From Nocardioides plantarum (GTDB taxonomy: Bacteria > Actinomycetota > Actinomycetes > Propionibacteriales > Nocardioidaceae), in the NCBI RefSeq assembly GCF_006346395.1, contig NZ_VDMS01000001.1:1860001-1924000 (forward strand): 64,000 nt of DNA, in the 5' to 3' direction. Shown in pieces: positions 35,086-43,900 of the stretch; positions within the stretch are counted from its first letter, which is position 1; every line of letters begins with the position of its first letter. A program made the position numbers and the translations under genes. The notes under the pieces are model-generated. The model had not been told where the DNA came from. It worked only from the letters and a program-made list of their open reading frames with translations, and ran no database searches.

Positions 35086-35955
35086 TCACACCCTCTCGAA
35101 GATCTGGCGTCCGAAGATGCCCTGCGGACGAACCAGCAGGACCAGGACGGCGATGGAGAAGACGAACGTGTCGCGGAAGCTCGCTGAGACGTACGACGCG
35201 GCGAGGTTGTCCAGGACGCCGATGATGAGTCCGCCGACGACCGCCCCGGTCATGCTGGTCAGTCCTCCCAAGAAGATGCCTGCGAAGGCCCGGAAGAGCA
35301 CCGGGGCCATCACGACCGGGGTCAGGCCGGTCTTGGGGGCGTAGAGCAGGATGCCGAGCGTAGCGAGCGCGAGCCCCAGCATCCAGGCGATGCGGGCCAC
35401 CTTGTGGGCATCGACCCCGAGCACCTTGGCCGTGTCCGCGGACTCCGCGACCGCCCGCATCGCCGAGCCCAGGGGCGTGCGGGTGAAGAGGAACGCCACG
35501 GCCGCCATCGCGACCCCGGCGACCACGATGACCACGAGGTCCTGGGTCGCGAGCCGCGAGCTGCCGATCTGCAGGGTCCCGTCCACTACCCGCGGGAAGG
35601 ACCGCGGCTGCTCGCTCCAGCGGGTGCTGACGAAGTGCTCGACGATGAGCGAGAACCCCATGGTCACCACGAGGGCGGCGAACAGGCGGCCCTCGCCGAG
35701 GGGGCGGATGAGCACCTCCCTCACCACCAGACCACTGACGGCGGCGAACCCGACACCGGCCACCAGGGCCAGCACCAGGACGAGACCGGCACCGTTGAGC
35801 GAGAGGGCGACGTAGGCCGCCATGGTCGCCATCGACGCCATGGCGAAGTTCATGACGTCGGTCGACCTGAACACGATGACGAGGCCGAGACCCACCAGGC
35901 CGTAGACGGCTCCGTTGGCCAGGCCGCTGACGATCGTGATGAGGAGCTGGTCCAC
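35086..35955 (-). CDS. Branched-chain-amino-acid-type ABC permease LivH-like
   Basis: 289-residue inner-membrane permease with about eight hydrophobic segments. GLANGAVYGLVGLGLVIVFRST at the N terminus and the FAGIFLGGLTSMTGAVVGGLIIG EAA-like cytoplasmic loop are LivH hallmarks. First gene of the livH-livMGF-ACAD unit and 6 bp from the fused transporter gene. Operator site 7 is 58 bp upstream. Confidence 0.92.
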   Translation of the reverse strand: MDQLLITIVSGLANGAVYGLVGLGLVIVFRSTDVMNFAMASMATMAAYVALSLNGAGLVLVLALVAGVGFAAVSGLVVREVLIRPLGEGRLFAALVVTMGFSLIVEHFVSTRWSEQPRSFPRVVDGTLQIGSSRLATQDLVVIVVAGVAMAAVAFLFTRTPLGSAMRAVAESADTAKVLGVDAHKVARIAWMLGLALATLGILLYAPKTGLTPVVMAPVLFRAFAGIFLGGLTSMTGAVVGGLIIGVLDNLAASYVSASFRDTFVFSIAVLVLLVRPQGIFGRQIFERV

Positions 35956-36012
35956 GGGGTTCCTCCTGCGTTCTACGCCGCACCGGGAACGCCCGACCCT
36001 TCGGGCGAAATT

Positions 36013-36028
36013 GACGTGAGTTCAGTTT
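36013..36028. promoter_or_regulatory. TetR-type operator, site 7 (transporter promoter)
   Basis: GACGTGAGTTCAGTTT, 12 of 16 consensus matches, 58 bp upstream of the livH-like gene in the 188-bp divergent region. Confidence 0.7.
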
Positions 36029-36127
36029 AGGGACTACGTCGTGTGATCGCAACCACAAGTCCCGATTCGGTTGGCTAGGAGTTCCGCCGATCCGCGACGG
36101 GCCCACCGTGGACAGCCCAGTGAACCT

Positions 36128-36143
36128 GAACTAGATTCAGTTC
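36128..36143. promoter_or_regulatory. TetR-type operator, site 8 (SnoaL pair promoter)
   Basis: GAACTAGATTCAGTTC, 14 of 16 consensus matches. It ends at the base before the GTG start of the first SnoaL-like gene, which leaves no room for a ribosome-binding site between operator and start. Confidence 0.8.
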
Positions 36144-36554
36144 GTGATTCATGACCAGCTTCACCTGACCCGCTACTACGCCGCCATCGACCGCGGCGAT
36201 CTCGACGAGGCGTCCTCGATGCTCCACCCCAGAGTCGCCTTCGCCATCCATCTCCCGGCCGGTGTCCGCCGCGGATCGACCCGCGAGGAGCTGATCGGCT
36301 ACCTCACCGGCCGTGGCGACGTCGTACGCCGTCACGACGCCCTCCGCGCGTCAGCCGATGGCGACCTCGAGACGGTCTACGGCGCGGTGGTCGACGACGG
36401 GACCCGCACGACCGGCCACTTCCTGGCGGGAGTGCGGGTCGACCCCGACGGCCTCATCGCCGCCTACCACGTCTCGTTCGACACCGAGCTCTTCCTCCTG
36501 GAGGGCGCCGACAGCCTCACCGACAGCTCCACCGACCGGGAGGTCGACGCATGA
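36144..36554 (+). CDS. SnoaL/NTF2-like protein
   Basis: 136 residues with the cone-shaped NTF2-like fold: LTRYYAAIDRGDLDEASSMLHPRVAF, HDALRASADGDLETVYGAV and GHFLAGVRVDPDGLIAAYHV. Members include polyketide cyclases, ketosteroid isomerases and hydratases. It starts at GTG 36144, directly after operator site 8, suggesting a leaderless message. It is coupled to a second NTF2-like gene by a 4-bp overlap, so a heterodimeric enzyme for a cyclic substrate is possible. Confidence 0.8.
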   Translation: MIHDQLHLTRYYAAIDRGDLDEASSMLHPRVAFAIHLPAGVRRGSTREELIGYLTGRGDVVRRHDALRASADGDLETVYGAVVDDGTRTTGHFLAGVRVDPDGLIAAYHVSFDTELFLLEGADSLTDSSTDREVDA

Positions 36555-36910
36555 CGACACCGATGCTGGGGCGCTGGTTCGCAGCCATGGACTCCGACAC
36601 CCCCGACGAGGTCCTCGACATGATCACCGACGACTTCGTCATGTCCGTGCAGTTCTCGACAGGCGCCGGACGGTCTGCCGAGTTCGTGGGCGATCGCGGC
36701 GGCCTGGTGGGCTACCTCGCGCAGCGGGAGAAGAGCACCCTGGTCCACCATCTCCTGGTCGGCTCCGAGGTGGACGGGACCGAGCTGGTCCTGGGCAAGA
36801 CCACCCGCGACGGCGCCTTCGAGGCCAGCTTCAACGCCACCGCTCAGGTCCTGGACGACAAGGTCCGGCGACTGCTCATCTGCCGCACCCCCGAGATCGC
36901 CTTCGACTGA
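36551..36910 (+). CDS. SnoaL/NTF2-like protein
   Basis: 119-residue second member of the pair (GRWFAAMDSDTPDEVLDMITDDFVMSVQF; GDRGGLVGYLAQRE; HHLLVGSEVDG). It is shorter than and quite divergent from its neighbour. Start ATG 36551 overlaps the upstream stop (ATGA). This two-subunit arrangement recalls steroid enoyl-CoA hydratases built from paired short folds, but those have a MaoC fold, so the comparison is only architectural. Confidence 0.78.
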   Translation: MTTPMLGRWFAAMDSDTPDEVLDMITDDFVMSVQFSTGAGRSAEFVGDRGGLVGYLAQREKSTLVHHLLVGSEVDGTELVLGKTTRDGAFEASFNATAQVLDDKVRRLLICRTPEIAFD

Positions 36911-36980
36911 TCGCGCCGCCCTTGCCCGGCGAACGGGCGAGAGTCCGTCACAGTGCTCGGACCTGGGACGACAGGCTGAC

Positions 36981-37898
36981 TCAGTAGTACCAGGGGTACT
37001 CGGACCAGTCCGGGTCGCGCTTCTCCAGGAACTGGTCGCGCCCCTCGGCGGCCTCGTCGGTCATGTAGGCCAGGCGGGTGGTCTCGCCGGCGAACAGCTG
37101 CTGGCCGACCAGGCCGTCGTCGATCAGGTTGAAGGAGTACTTCAGCATCCGCTGCGCGGTCGGGGACTTGCCGTTGATGAGCCGGCCCCACTCCAGCGCG
37201 GTCGCCTCGAGCTCGGCGTGCGGGACGGCCTTGTTGACCGCGCCCATCCGGACGCCGTCCTCCGCGGAGTACTCCTGGCCGAGGAAGAAGATCTCGCGGG
37301 CGAACTTCTGGCCGACCTGGCGCGCGAGGTACGCCGACCCGAACCCGCCGTCGAAGGACCCCACGTCGGCGTCGGTCTGCTTGAACCGTGCCTCCTCGGC
37401 GCTGGCGATCGTCAGGTCGCACACGACGTGCAGCGAGTGGCCGCCGCCGGCGGTCCAGCCGGGCACGACGCAGACGACGACCTTGGGCATGAAGCGGATC
37501 AGCCGCTGGCACTCCAGGATGTGCAGCCGGCCGAGCTTGGCCTTGTCGACGGTGTCGGCGGTCTCGCCCTCGGCGTACTGGTAGCCCGTGCGGCCGCGGA
37601 TTCGCTGGTCGCCGCCGGTGCAGAACGCCCACTTGCCGTTCTTGTCGCTCGGGCCGTTGCCGGTGAGGAGGACGCAGCCGACGTCGGACGAGATCCGCGC
37701 GTGCTCGAGGACGCGCAGCAGCTCGTCGACGGTGTGCGGCCGGAACGCGTTGAGGACGTCGGGGCGGTCGAAGGCGATCCGGACCGTGCCGTGCGCCTTG
37801 GCACGGTGGTAGGTCAGGTCGGTGAGGTCCTCGAAACCGGGGACGACGTCCCACGCCCCCGGGTCGAACGTCTGGGACACACCCTCGATGGCGCTCAT
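36981..37898 (-). CDS. menB: 1,4-dihydroxy-2-naphthoyl-CoA synthase MenB
   Basis: Menaquinone pathway ring-closing crotonase, 305 residues. The family-specific segments are AFCTGGDQRIRGRTGYQY, VVPGWTAGGGHSLHVVCDLTIAS, the QTDADVGSFDGGFGSAYLARQVGQKFAREIFFL block with the catalytic Asp/Gly/Tyr region, and the C-terminal EKRDPDWSEYPWYY. The ATG at 37898 is preferred over GTG 37907, which only adds three residues. No other men gene is in the window and no island operator lies upstream, so it is a core gene beyond the island border. Confidence 0.97.
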   Translation of the reverse strand: MSAIEGVSQTFDPGAWDVVPGFEDLTDLTYHRAKAHGTVRIAFDRPDVLNAFRPHTVDELLRVLEHARISSDVGCVLLTGNGPSDKNGKWAFCTGGDQRIRGRTGYQYAEGETADTVDKAKLGRLHILECQRLIRFMPKVVVCVVPGWTAGGGHSLHVVCDLTIASAEEARFKQTDADVGSFDGGFGSAYLARQVGQKFAREIFFLGQEYSAEDGVRMGAVNKAVPHAELEATALEWGRLINGKSPTAQRMLKYSFNLIDDGLVGQQLFAGETTRLAYMTDEAAEGRDQFLEKRDPDWSEYPWYY

Positions 37899-37954
37899 GC
37901 TCTGCACCGTAGCGGGGGTGGAATCCGGCCCGCCGACCTGGTGTTGTGGGCGGC

Positions 37955-38398
37955 ATGACTCTTGAAGGCGAGTACGAGCCCAGCCCCAGCGAGTGGGTCC
38001 GCAACCAGGTGGAGACCTACGAGGCCACCGGGGGCCGCGAGGCCAACACCCTCCCGGACCACCCCGAGTGGCCCATCGTGGTCATCACGTCGAAGGGCGT
38101 GAAGTCCGGCAAGCTCCGCAAGAACCCCGTGATGCGGGTCGAGAAGGACGGCGTCTACGCCGCCGTCGCCAGCAAGGGCGGCGACCCGGAGCACCCCACC
38201 TGGTACCACAACTTCATCGCCCACCCCGAGGTCGAGCTGCAGGACGGCCCCGAGCCCCACACCTACCGCGCCCGGGTCGCCGAGGGCGAGGAGCGGGCCG
38301 AGTGGTGGGAGCGGTGCGTGGCGCAGTACTCCCCCTACGCGGAGTACCAGGAGAAGACCGACCGCGAGATCCCGGTCTTCCTGCTCGAGCGGCTCTGA
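37955..38398 (+). CDS. Ddn-family (deazaflavin-dependent) nitroreductase-like protein
   Basis: 147-residue split-barrel protein of the F420-dependent Ddn family. VVITSKGVKSGKLRKNPVMRVEKDG and GDPEHPTWYHNFIAHPEVELQDG are the recognisable cofactor-binding signatures; the tail YSPYAEYQEKTDREIPVFLLERL is typical. The ATG at 37955 is used instead of GTG 37946. In mycobacteria related proteins reduce menaquinone with F420H2, which fits the divergent menB neighbour. Confidence 0.92.
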   Translation: MTLEGEYEPSPSEWVRNQVETYEATGGREANTLPDHPEWPIVVITSKGVKSGKLRKNPVMRVEKDGVYAAVASKGGDPEHPTWYHNFIAHPEVELQDGPEPHTYRARVAEGEERAEWWERCVAQYSPYAEYQEKTDREIPVFLLERL

Positions 38399-38405
38399 CC
38401 GGCCC

Positions 38406-38481
38406 GGTTGTTACTGACCGTTCGGACTTCTGGCCTGCGCGTTGAAGCGCATGCCAGCAGTCCGAACGGTCGGTAACAACC
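38406..38481. terminator. Large nested inverted repeat between convergent genes
   Basis: Arms 38406-38428 and 38459-38481 (ggttgttactgaccgttcgg.. and its complement) match at 22 of 23 positions; inside lie a second TGGC/GCCA pair and a TGCGC/GCGCA stem. It sits between the stop of the Ddn gene (38398) and that of the ACT gene (38494), as expected for a bidirectional terminator, though no U-run follows. Confidence 0.75.
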
Positions 38482-38493
38482 CCGGGTCAGGCC

Positions 38494-39105
38494 TCAGCCG
38501 CGGGAGATCGAGGCGGCGAGGCCGGCGAGGTGGCCCAGGCGGGCGACCTCGGAGTCGAGGAACTCGGGGCCGCCGCGGCGGGCGACGATGACGATCTCGT
38601 TGCCGTCGACCCGGGCCCCGGCGTGGAGGGTCTCGCCGGCGGTGCCGTCGTCGACCTCGAGGCGCATGGGCCGCTCGATCTCGACGAACTGCAGGTCGTC
38701 GGGGGCGGCGCCGGTGCGGTGCACCGTGCCCTTGCCGCGGTGCAGGCGCGCGGCCCAGTCGACGCGGAAGGTGCGCGGCAGCAGCTCGACCAGCTTGTCG
38801 AGGGCGTTGTCGGGCTCGGAGGTCAGCTCCTCGACGGCCTCGAGGTCGAGGACCAGCCCGCCCGAGGCGTAGCGGCTGATCCACACCACCCGGACGCCGT
38901 CGAGGCCGTTGCAGGCCGAGACGATCGAGTCGGGCATGATGCCGGGCTCGGTGTCGAGCAGGACGTCGTCGAGGGCGGTGCCGTCGAGACGCTTCTCGAC
39001 GATCTCGATGGCCTCGATGTCGCCGCCCGCCTCACCGATCGCCGTCGCCAGCCGTCCCAGGGACCCCGGGACGTCGGGCAGCTCGACACGCAGCAGGAAC
39101 GGCAT
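38494..39105 (-). CDS. ACT-domain amino-acid-binding regulatory-type protein
   Basis: 203 residues starting MPFLLRVELPDVPGSLGRLATAIGEAGGDIEAIEIVEK, a clear N-terminal ACT domain. The C-terminal two thirds (DKLVELLPRTFRVDWAARL; LHAGARVDGNEIVIVARRGG; GHLAGLAASIS) are seen in actinobacterial proteins of unknown role. Likely a sensor for an amino acid or related ligand. It lies 9 bp downstream of recD. Confidence 0.8.
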   Translation of the reverse strand: MPFLLRVELPDVPGSLGRLATAIGEAGGDIEAIEIVEKRLDGTALDDVLLDTEPGIMPDSIVSACNGLDGVRVVWISRYASGGLVLDLEAVEELTSEPDNALDKLVELLPRTFRVDWAARLHRGKGTVHRTGAAPDDLQFVEIERPMRLEVDDGTAGETLHAGARVDGNEIVIVARRGGPEFLDSEVARLGHLAGLAASISRG

Positions 39106-39114
39106 CTCCTGACC

Positions 39115-40923
39115 CTAACCGCCGTCGGTTTCGCCGCTGTTGCGCTGGTCCGCGTGGCGGTCGGTCGTCTGGGCCCGCGAGAGCCGAGCCGACAGGCCCG
39201 ACGCACGCTGGGCCTGCTGGCGTACGGCGGCGCGCACCGCGGCCTCGGAGCCGACCACCCGCACGTGCTCCTGGGCGCGGGTGACCGCGGTGTAGAACAG
39301 CTCACGCGTCAGCAGCCGCGACGACGCGTCGGGCAGCAGCACCGTGACGCGCTCGGCCTGGCTGCCCTGGCTCTTGTGGATGGTCATGGCGTGCATCGTC
39401 TCGACGGCGTCGAGGCGCCCGGGGGCGTAGTCGCGCAGCCGCTCGGAGCCGGACACCCAGGCACGCAGCCGACCGTCGGGCCCGAGCACGGCGGCGCCGG
39501 TCTCGCCGTTGTAGACCTCGAGGGCGTAGTCGTTGCTGGTCACCAGGATCGGGCGTCCGACGTACCACTCGCCGTAGATCGGGACGCCGGTCGCCTCGGC
39601 GAGCCAGCGCTCGACCTGCCGGTTCCAGTGGCGTACGCCGTAGGGGCCCTCGCGATGGGCGCACAGCAGCCGGTGCCGGTCGAGGGCGGCCAGGGCGGCT
39701 CGGGCGTCGCCGGCCTCGGCCGCGTGGCGGGTCGCCAGCGCCGAGGCGAGGGCGTCGTCGTGGAGCGCGGGGCCCGGGTCGTCGGTCTCGACGAACTCGA
39801 CCTCGGGGCCGCCTCGGCGCAGCACGGCCACGACCTCGTCGGGGTCGCCCTCGCGCAGCGCGGCGGCGAGGGCCTTGATGTCGGGGGTCGAGCGGTGGTT
39901 CTCGGTCAGGGAGGCCACCGGCGAGTCGACGGCGTCCTCGTAGCCGGTGACGACGTCTGACAGCACGGCCCCGGCGCCGACGGGCGTGAGCTGGTAGCGG
40001 TCACCCACCAGTACCAGCCGCGACTGGGGACGCACCGCCTCGAGCAGCCGGCCCATCATGGTCAGCTCGACCATGGAGCACTCGTCGACGACGACGAGGT
40101 CGTACTTGAGCCGGTTGTGGCGGTCGTGGCGGAACCGGGTGGTGTTGTCGGGTCGCCACCCCAGCAGGCGGTGGAGCGTGAGCGCCTCGGGACGGCCGAC
40201 GAGGTCGCGGTCGGCGGGGTCGAGGCGGGTCAGCTCGCCGAGGACGGCCTCCTGCAGTCGGGTCGCGGCCTTGCCGGTGGGCGCGGCGAGCGCGATCGAC
40301 AGCCGCTCACCGCGCACCCGGGCCTGGTCGGCGAGGAGCACGAGCATCCGCGCGACGGTGGTGGTCTTGCCGGTGCCGGGGCCACCGGTGAGGACGGTCG
40401 TCGTCTGCCGCACGGCCTGGACGGCCGCCCGCTCCTGCTCGGGACTGAAGTGCTCGCCGCGGACCCGCGCCAGCGCGGCCTCGAGCGCGGCCTCGTCGAC
40501 CGCGGGCGCGGTCGCGTCGAGCCGGGTGAGCAGGTCGTCGCAGACCTGCAGCTCGAGGCGGTGGTAGCGGTCGAGGTAGACGAGCGTGGCCTCCAGGTGC
40601 ACCACACCCGCGGCGACCAGGGGCGAGGCGGCCACCGCCGCGACCCATCCCGCGGGCTCGGGCCAGGGCAGGTCGCCGGCGAGGTCGGCCACCGTGGTGA
40701 GGTCGACGCAGACCGAGCCGTGGCGCACCCCGCGCACGGCCAGCGCCACGGCGAGCAGCACCCGCTCGTCGGGCTCGCCGCCGAGGTCGCCGACGCGGGC
40801 CGCCACGTGGACGTCACCGGCCTCGAGCACGCCGGCGGCGTTGAAGGCCGCGAGCAGGCCGGTCGCCCCGGCGGCGAGCCGGCGGTCGTGGTCGGGCCAG
40901 GGCTCGGGGAGGCTGGTCGTCAT
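39115..40923 (-). CDS. recD: Exodeoxyribonuclease V subunit alpha RecD
   Basis: 5'-3' helicase subunit of RecBCD. Walker A TGGPGTGKTTT is at residues 179-189, VVVDECSMVELTMMGRLLEAV is motif II, LVGDRYQLTPVGAGAVLSD motif III and MTIHKSQGSQAERV motif V. The 602-residue length fits. ATG at 40923 overlaps the recB stop (ATGA). The apparent open frame continues upstream for 1300 codons, but that is the opposite reading phase of recB. Confidence 0.95.
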   Translation of the reverse strand: MTTSLPEPWPDHDRRLAAGATGLLAAFNAAGVLEAGDVHVAARVGDLGGEPDERVLLAVALAVRGVRHGSVCVDLTTVADLAGDLPWPEPAGWVAAVAASPLVAAGVVHLEATLVYLDRYHRLELQVCDDLLTRLDATAPAVDEAALEAALARVRGEHFSPEQERAAVQAVRQTTTVLTGGPGTGKTTTVARMLVLLADQARVRGERLSIALAAPTGKAATRLQEAVLGELTRLDPADRDLVGRPEALTLHRLLGWRPDNTTRFRHDRHNRLKYDLVVVDECSMVELTMMGRLLEAVRPQSRLVLVGDRYQLTPVGAGAVLSDVVTGYEDAVDSPVASLTENHRSTPDIKALAAALREGDPDEVVAVLRRGGPEVEFVETDDPGPALHDDALASALATRHAAEAGDARAALAALDRHRLLCAHREGPYGVRHWNRQVERWLAEATGVPIYGEWYVGRPILVTSNDYALEVYNGETGAAVLGPDGRLRAWVSGSERLRDYAPGRLDAVETMHAMTIHKSQGSQAERVTVLLPDASSRLLTRELFYTAVTRAQEHVRVVGSEAAVRAAVRQQAQRASGLSARLSRAQTTDRHADQRNSGETDGG

Positions 40924-43900
40924 CGCACGCTCCCGTCGAGCAGGTCGGACACGGCCTCGAGCAACGCCACGGGCGGACGCCACACGAACACCCCGCACGG
41001 CTGCCCGTCGACCACCGGGGTCTCGGGGCCGCACAGGCCACGCAGGTAGAGGTAGAGCACCCCGCCCAGGTGGCGCTCGGGGTCGTAGCCGGGCTGGCGC
41101 CAGCGGAGGAACCGGTGGAGGACCACGGCGTAGAGCAACGCCTGCAGGGGGTAGTCGGAGTGGCCCATCGCCGCGTCGAGCGCCTCGGGGCGGTAGGCGT
41201 GGGCGGTGAGCGGCTCGTCGCGGGGGCCGAGCCAGTTGGTCTTGTAGTCGACGATCAGGTAGGTCGGGTCGGCGGCGGTGCCGACCCGGAGCACCACGTC
41301 GACCGAGCCGGTGAGGTAGCCGCGCAGGCTCTGCCCGCCCAGCGCCGGGACCTCGAGCGCGTCGGCGTAGCCACGGACGGGGTCGGCCTCGGGCAGGTGG
41401 GCGCGCAGCAGCGGGGCGAGGTCGCCGAGGGTGGTGCCGCTGTCGTCGGCCGCGAGGTCGCCGCCGGCGAGCGGGAGCTCGAAGTCGAGCTCGCGGAGCC
41501 GGTCGCGCAGCGACACCTGGCGCAGCGAGCGACCCTCGACGGCCGGCCCGAGCGGGGTGTCGCAGGCGGCGACGAGCGCGTCGACCAGCCGCTCGGGGTC
41601 GAGGTCGACCGGCCACCGGACCAGTTGCTCGGTGACGTGGCCGAGCAGCTCGGCCCGCCAGTCGGCCGCATCGGGGTCGGCGTGCTCGAGCACGGCGTGG
41701 ACCAGTGACCCGAACGTGGCGCTCGCGGGCAGCTCGGCCATGGGGGACGGCACGTCGTCGCCGACCCCCGCACCGTCGGCCTCGGGCAGCGCCTCGACGC
41801 CCTCGTCGTCCTTGGCCGTGACCTCGGGCTCGCTGCCGACGCCCGGGGCCACGGCGACCTCGACGTTGCTCAGCGCGGAGTAGGAGGTGCGCCGCCAGGT
41901 GGTGTCGACCTCGCGGCCGAAGCGGCGTACGTCGAGCCCAGGCGTCGGCTCGCTCGGCGGGTCGGCTCCCGGGTCGACCCAGGTGGCCGGCTCGGGCGAG
42001 GGCCCGCCGCGGTCGCGCCACCGGCCGAACAGGGCGACGACCTCGTCGTCGGGCGGCACCGGCGGGGCGTCGGGCACCTCGGCGTCGCCGGCGGCACGCA
42101 TCAGCAGCCGGTGGAGTGGCGAGGCGACGGCGTTCTTGGTGGGCGCCCACCAGCAGACGACCTGCGACTGGGCACGGGTGATCGCGACGTAGAGCAGCCG
42201 CAACCACTCGCCGGCCTCCTCGTCGGCCCACCGACGGACGTGGTCGCCCCAGTCGGCTCCCCCGCCACCCACGTCGAGGCAGCGCTCGCCGTCGGCGTCG
42301 TGGAACAGCGGGCGGCTCGGCTTGGGGACGTGGCGGTCGGCGAGGGCGGGGAGGTAGACGACGGGGTATTCCAGCCCCTTGCTGGCGTGGATCGTCACCA
42401 GCTGGACGGCGGCCGCGTCGGAGTCGAGGCGGCGGGTGCGCTCGGTACCGCGCCCGGCCCGTCCCTCGGCGACCTGGCCGCGCAGCCAGGCGAGCAACGA
42501 GACCAGCCCGAGCCGGTCGCCCTGGGCGACCTCGTGGAGCGCCTCGCCGATGTGGCGCAGGTCGGTCAGCCGGCGCTCGCCGCCGACCTCGCCCAGCACC
42601 CGAGCGGGCAGGCCGCCGGCCGAGGCGGCCTCGAGCACGGCGGCGACCCCGCGCCGCTCGACGACCTCGACCCAGTGCCGCAGCGTCTCGGCGACCTCGT
42701 CGGTCAGCCCGTCGCCGCCCCCGGCGAGGTCGCGCGCGGTGTGGCCGACGAAGCAGGTCAGCGCCGCGGCCCGCACCCGGGAGCTGCGGTGCGGCTGCTC
42801 GAGGGCCTCGAGCAGGGTGAGCCACTCGACCGCGGCGGGCGTGGCGAAGACGCTGCCGCCGCCGGCGATCACCGCCGGCACCCCGACCGCGTGCAGCGCG
42901 CGCTGCGACGCCGCGAGGTCGGCGTGGCGGTAGCAGATGACCGCGACGTCGCGGGGCTCGAGCGGCCGGCCGTCGAACGTCGGCTTCGAGCCGAGCAGCC
43001 GGCGTACGTCGAGGGCGAGGTCGCGCGCGACGTGGGGGCGCACGTCGGCCACGGGGAGGGAGGCGCGCGGGCCCTTGCCGAAGGTCTCGCGGCGCACGAC
43101 GCGCATCCGCAGCGGCGCCGCGACCGGGGCCCCGCGCAGCCGGCCCTCCTGGTGGTGGGCGCTCACGGGGCGGACCTCGATGCGCGCGTGGCCGAGCCGG
43201 GCCCCGACCAGGAGCTCCTGGAAGGCGGCGAGCAGGCCGGCGTCGCTGCGCCAGTTGACCGCCAGGGTCTGCTGGGTGGTCGCGGTGGCCGCGGCGTCGA
43301 GGTAGGTCGTGACGTCGCCCCCGCGGAAGGCGTAGATCGCCTGCTTGGGGTCGCCGATCAGGACCATCCGGGCCCCCCGGTCGGGATCGTCGGGGAGGCT
43401 GCCGAACGCGCGGTGGAGGACCTTCCACTGCACCGGGTCGGTGTCCTGGAACTCGTCGACGAGCACGATCGACCACCGCTCGCGCATGCGCGTGCGGGCC
43501 GGTGAGTCGTCGGCCTCGAGGGCGTCGGCGAGCTGGCTGAGCAGGTCGTCGTAGGACAGGACACCGAGCCGGCGCTTGCGGGCCTCGATCTCGTCGCGGA
43601 CCTTGAGGGCGAAGGAGACCTTGCGCCCGGCGGGGGTCGAGCGGTCCTCGCCCGCGGGCTCGAGGCGGGCCTGCGGGTCGCCGACCGCCGCCCGGGCGAT
43701 GGCCATCGCCTCGGCGTGGGTGAACGCCGGCGGTCCGTCGGCGAGCGCGAAGGCGCGCAGGTAGAGGTCGTCGACGACCTCGCGGACCAGGTCGTCGAGG
43801 TCCTCGACGAGCGTGGCCCGCGAGTCGGTGTCGCCGGCGACGCCGAGGGAGCCGAGCACCAGCGAGCAGAACTGGTGGGTGGTGGCGATCGTGGCGGCGT

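Noticed and set aside
29968-36910. Assignment of the island as a cholesterol-degradation cluster
   Set aside because: Some folds recall steroid catabolism (KstD-like, Ltp2/DUF35-like), but no ring-degrading genes or KstR-type operators are present.
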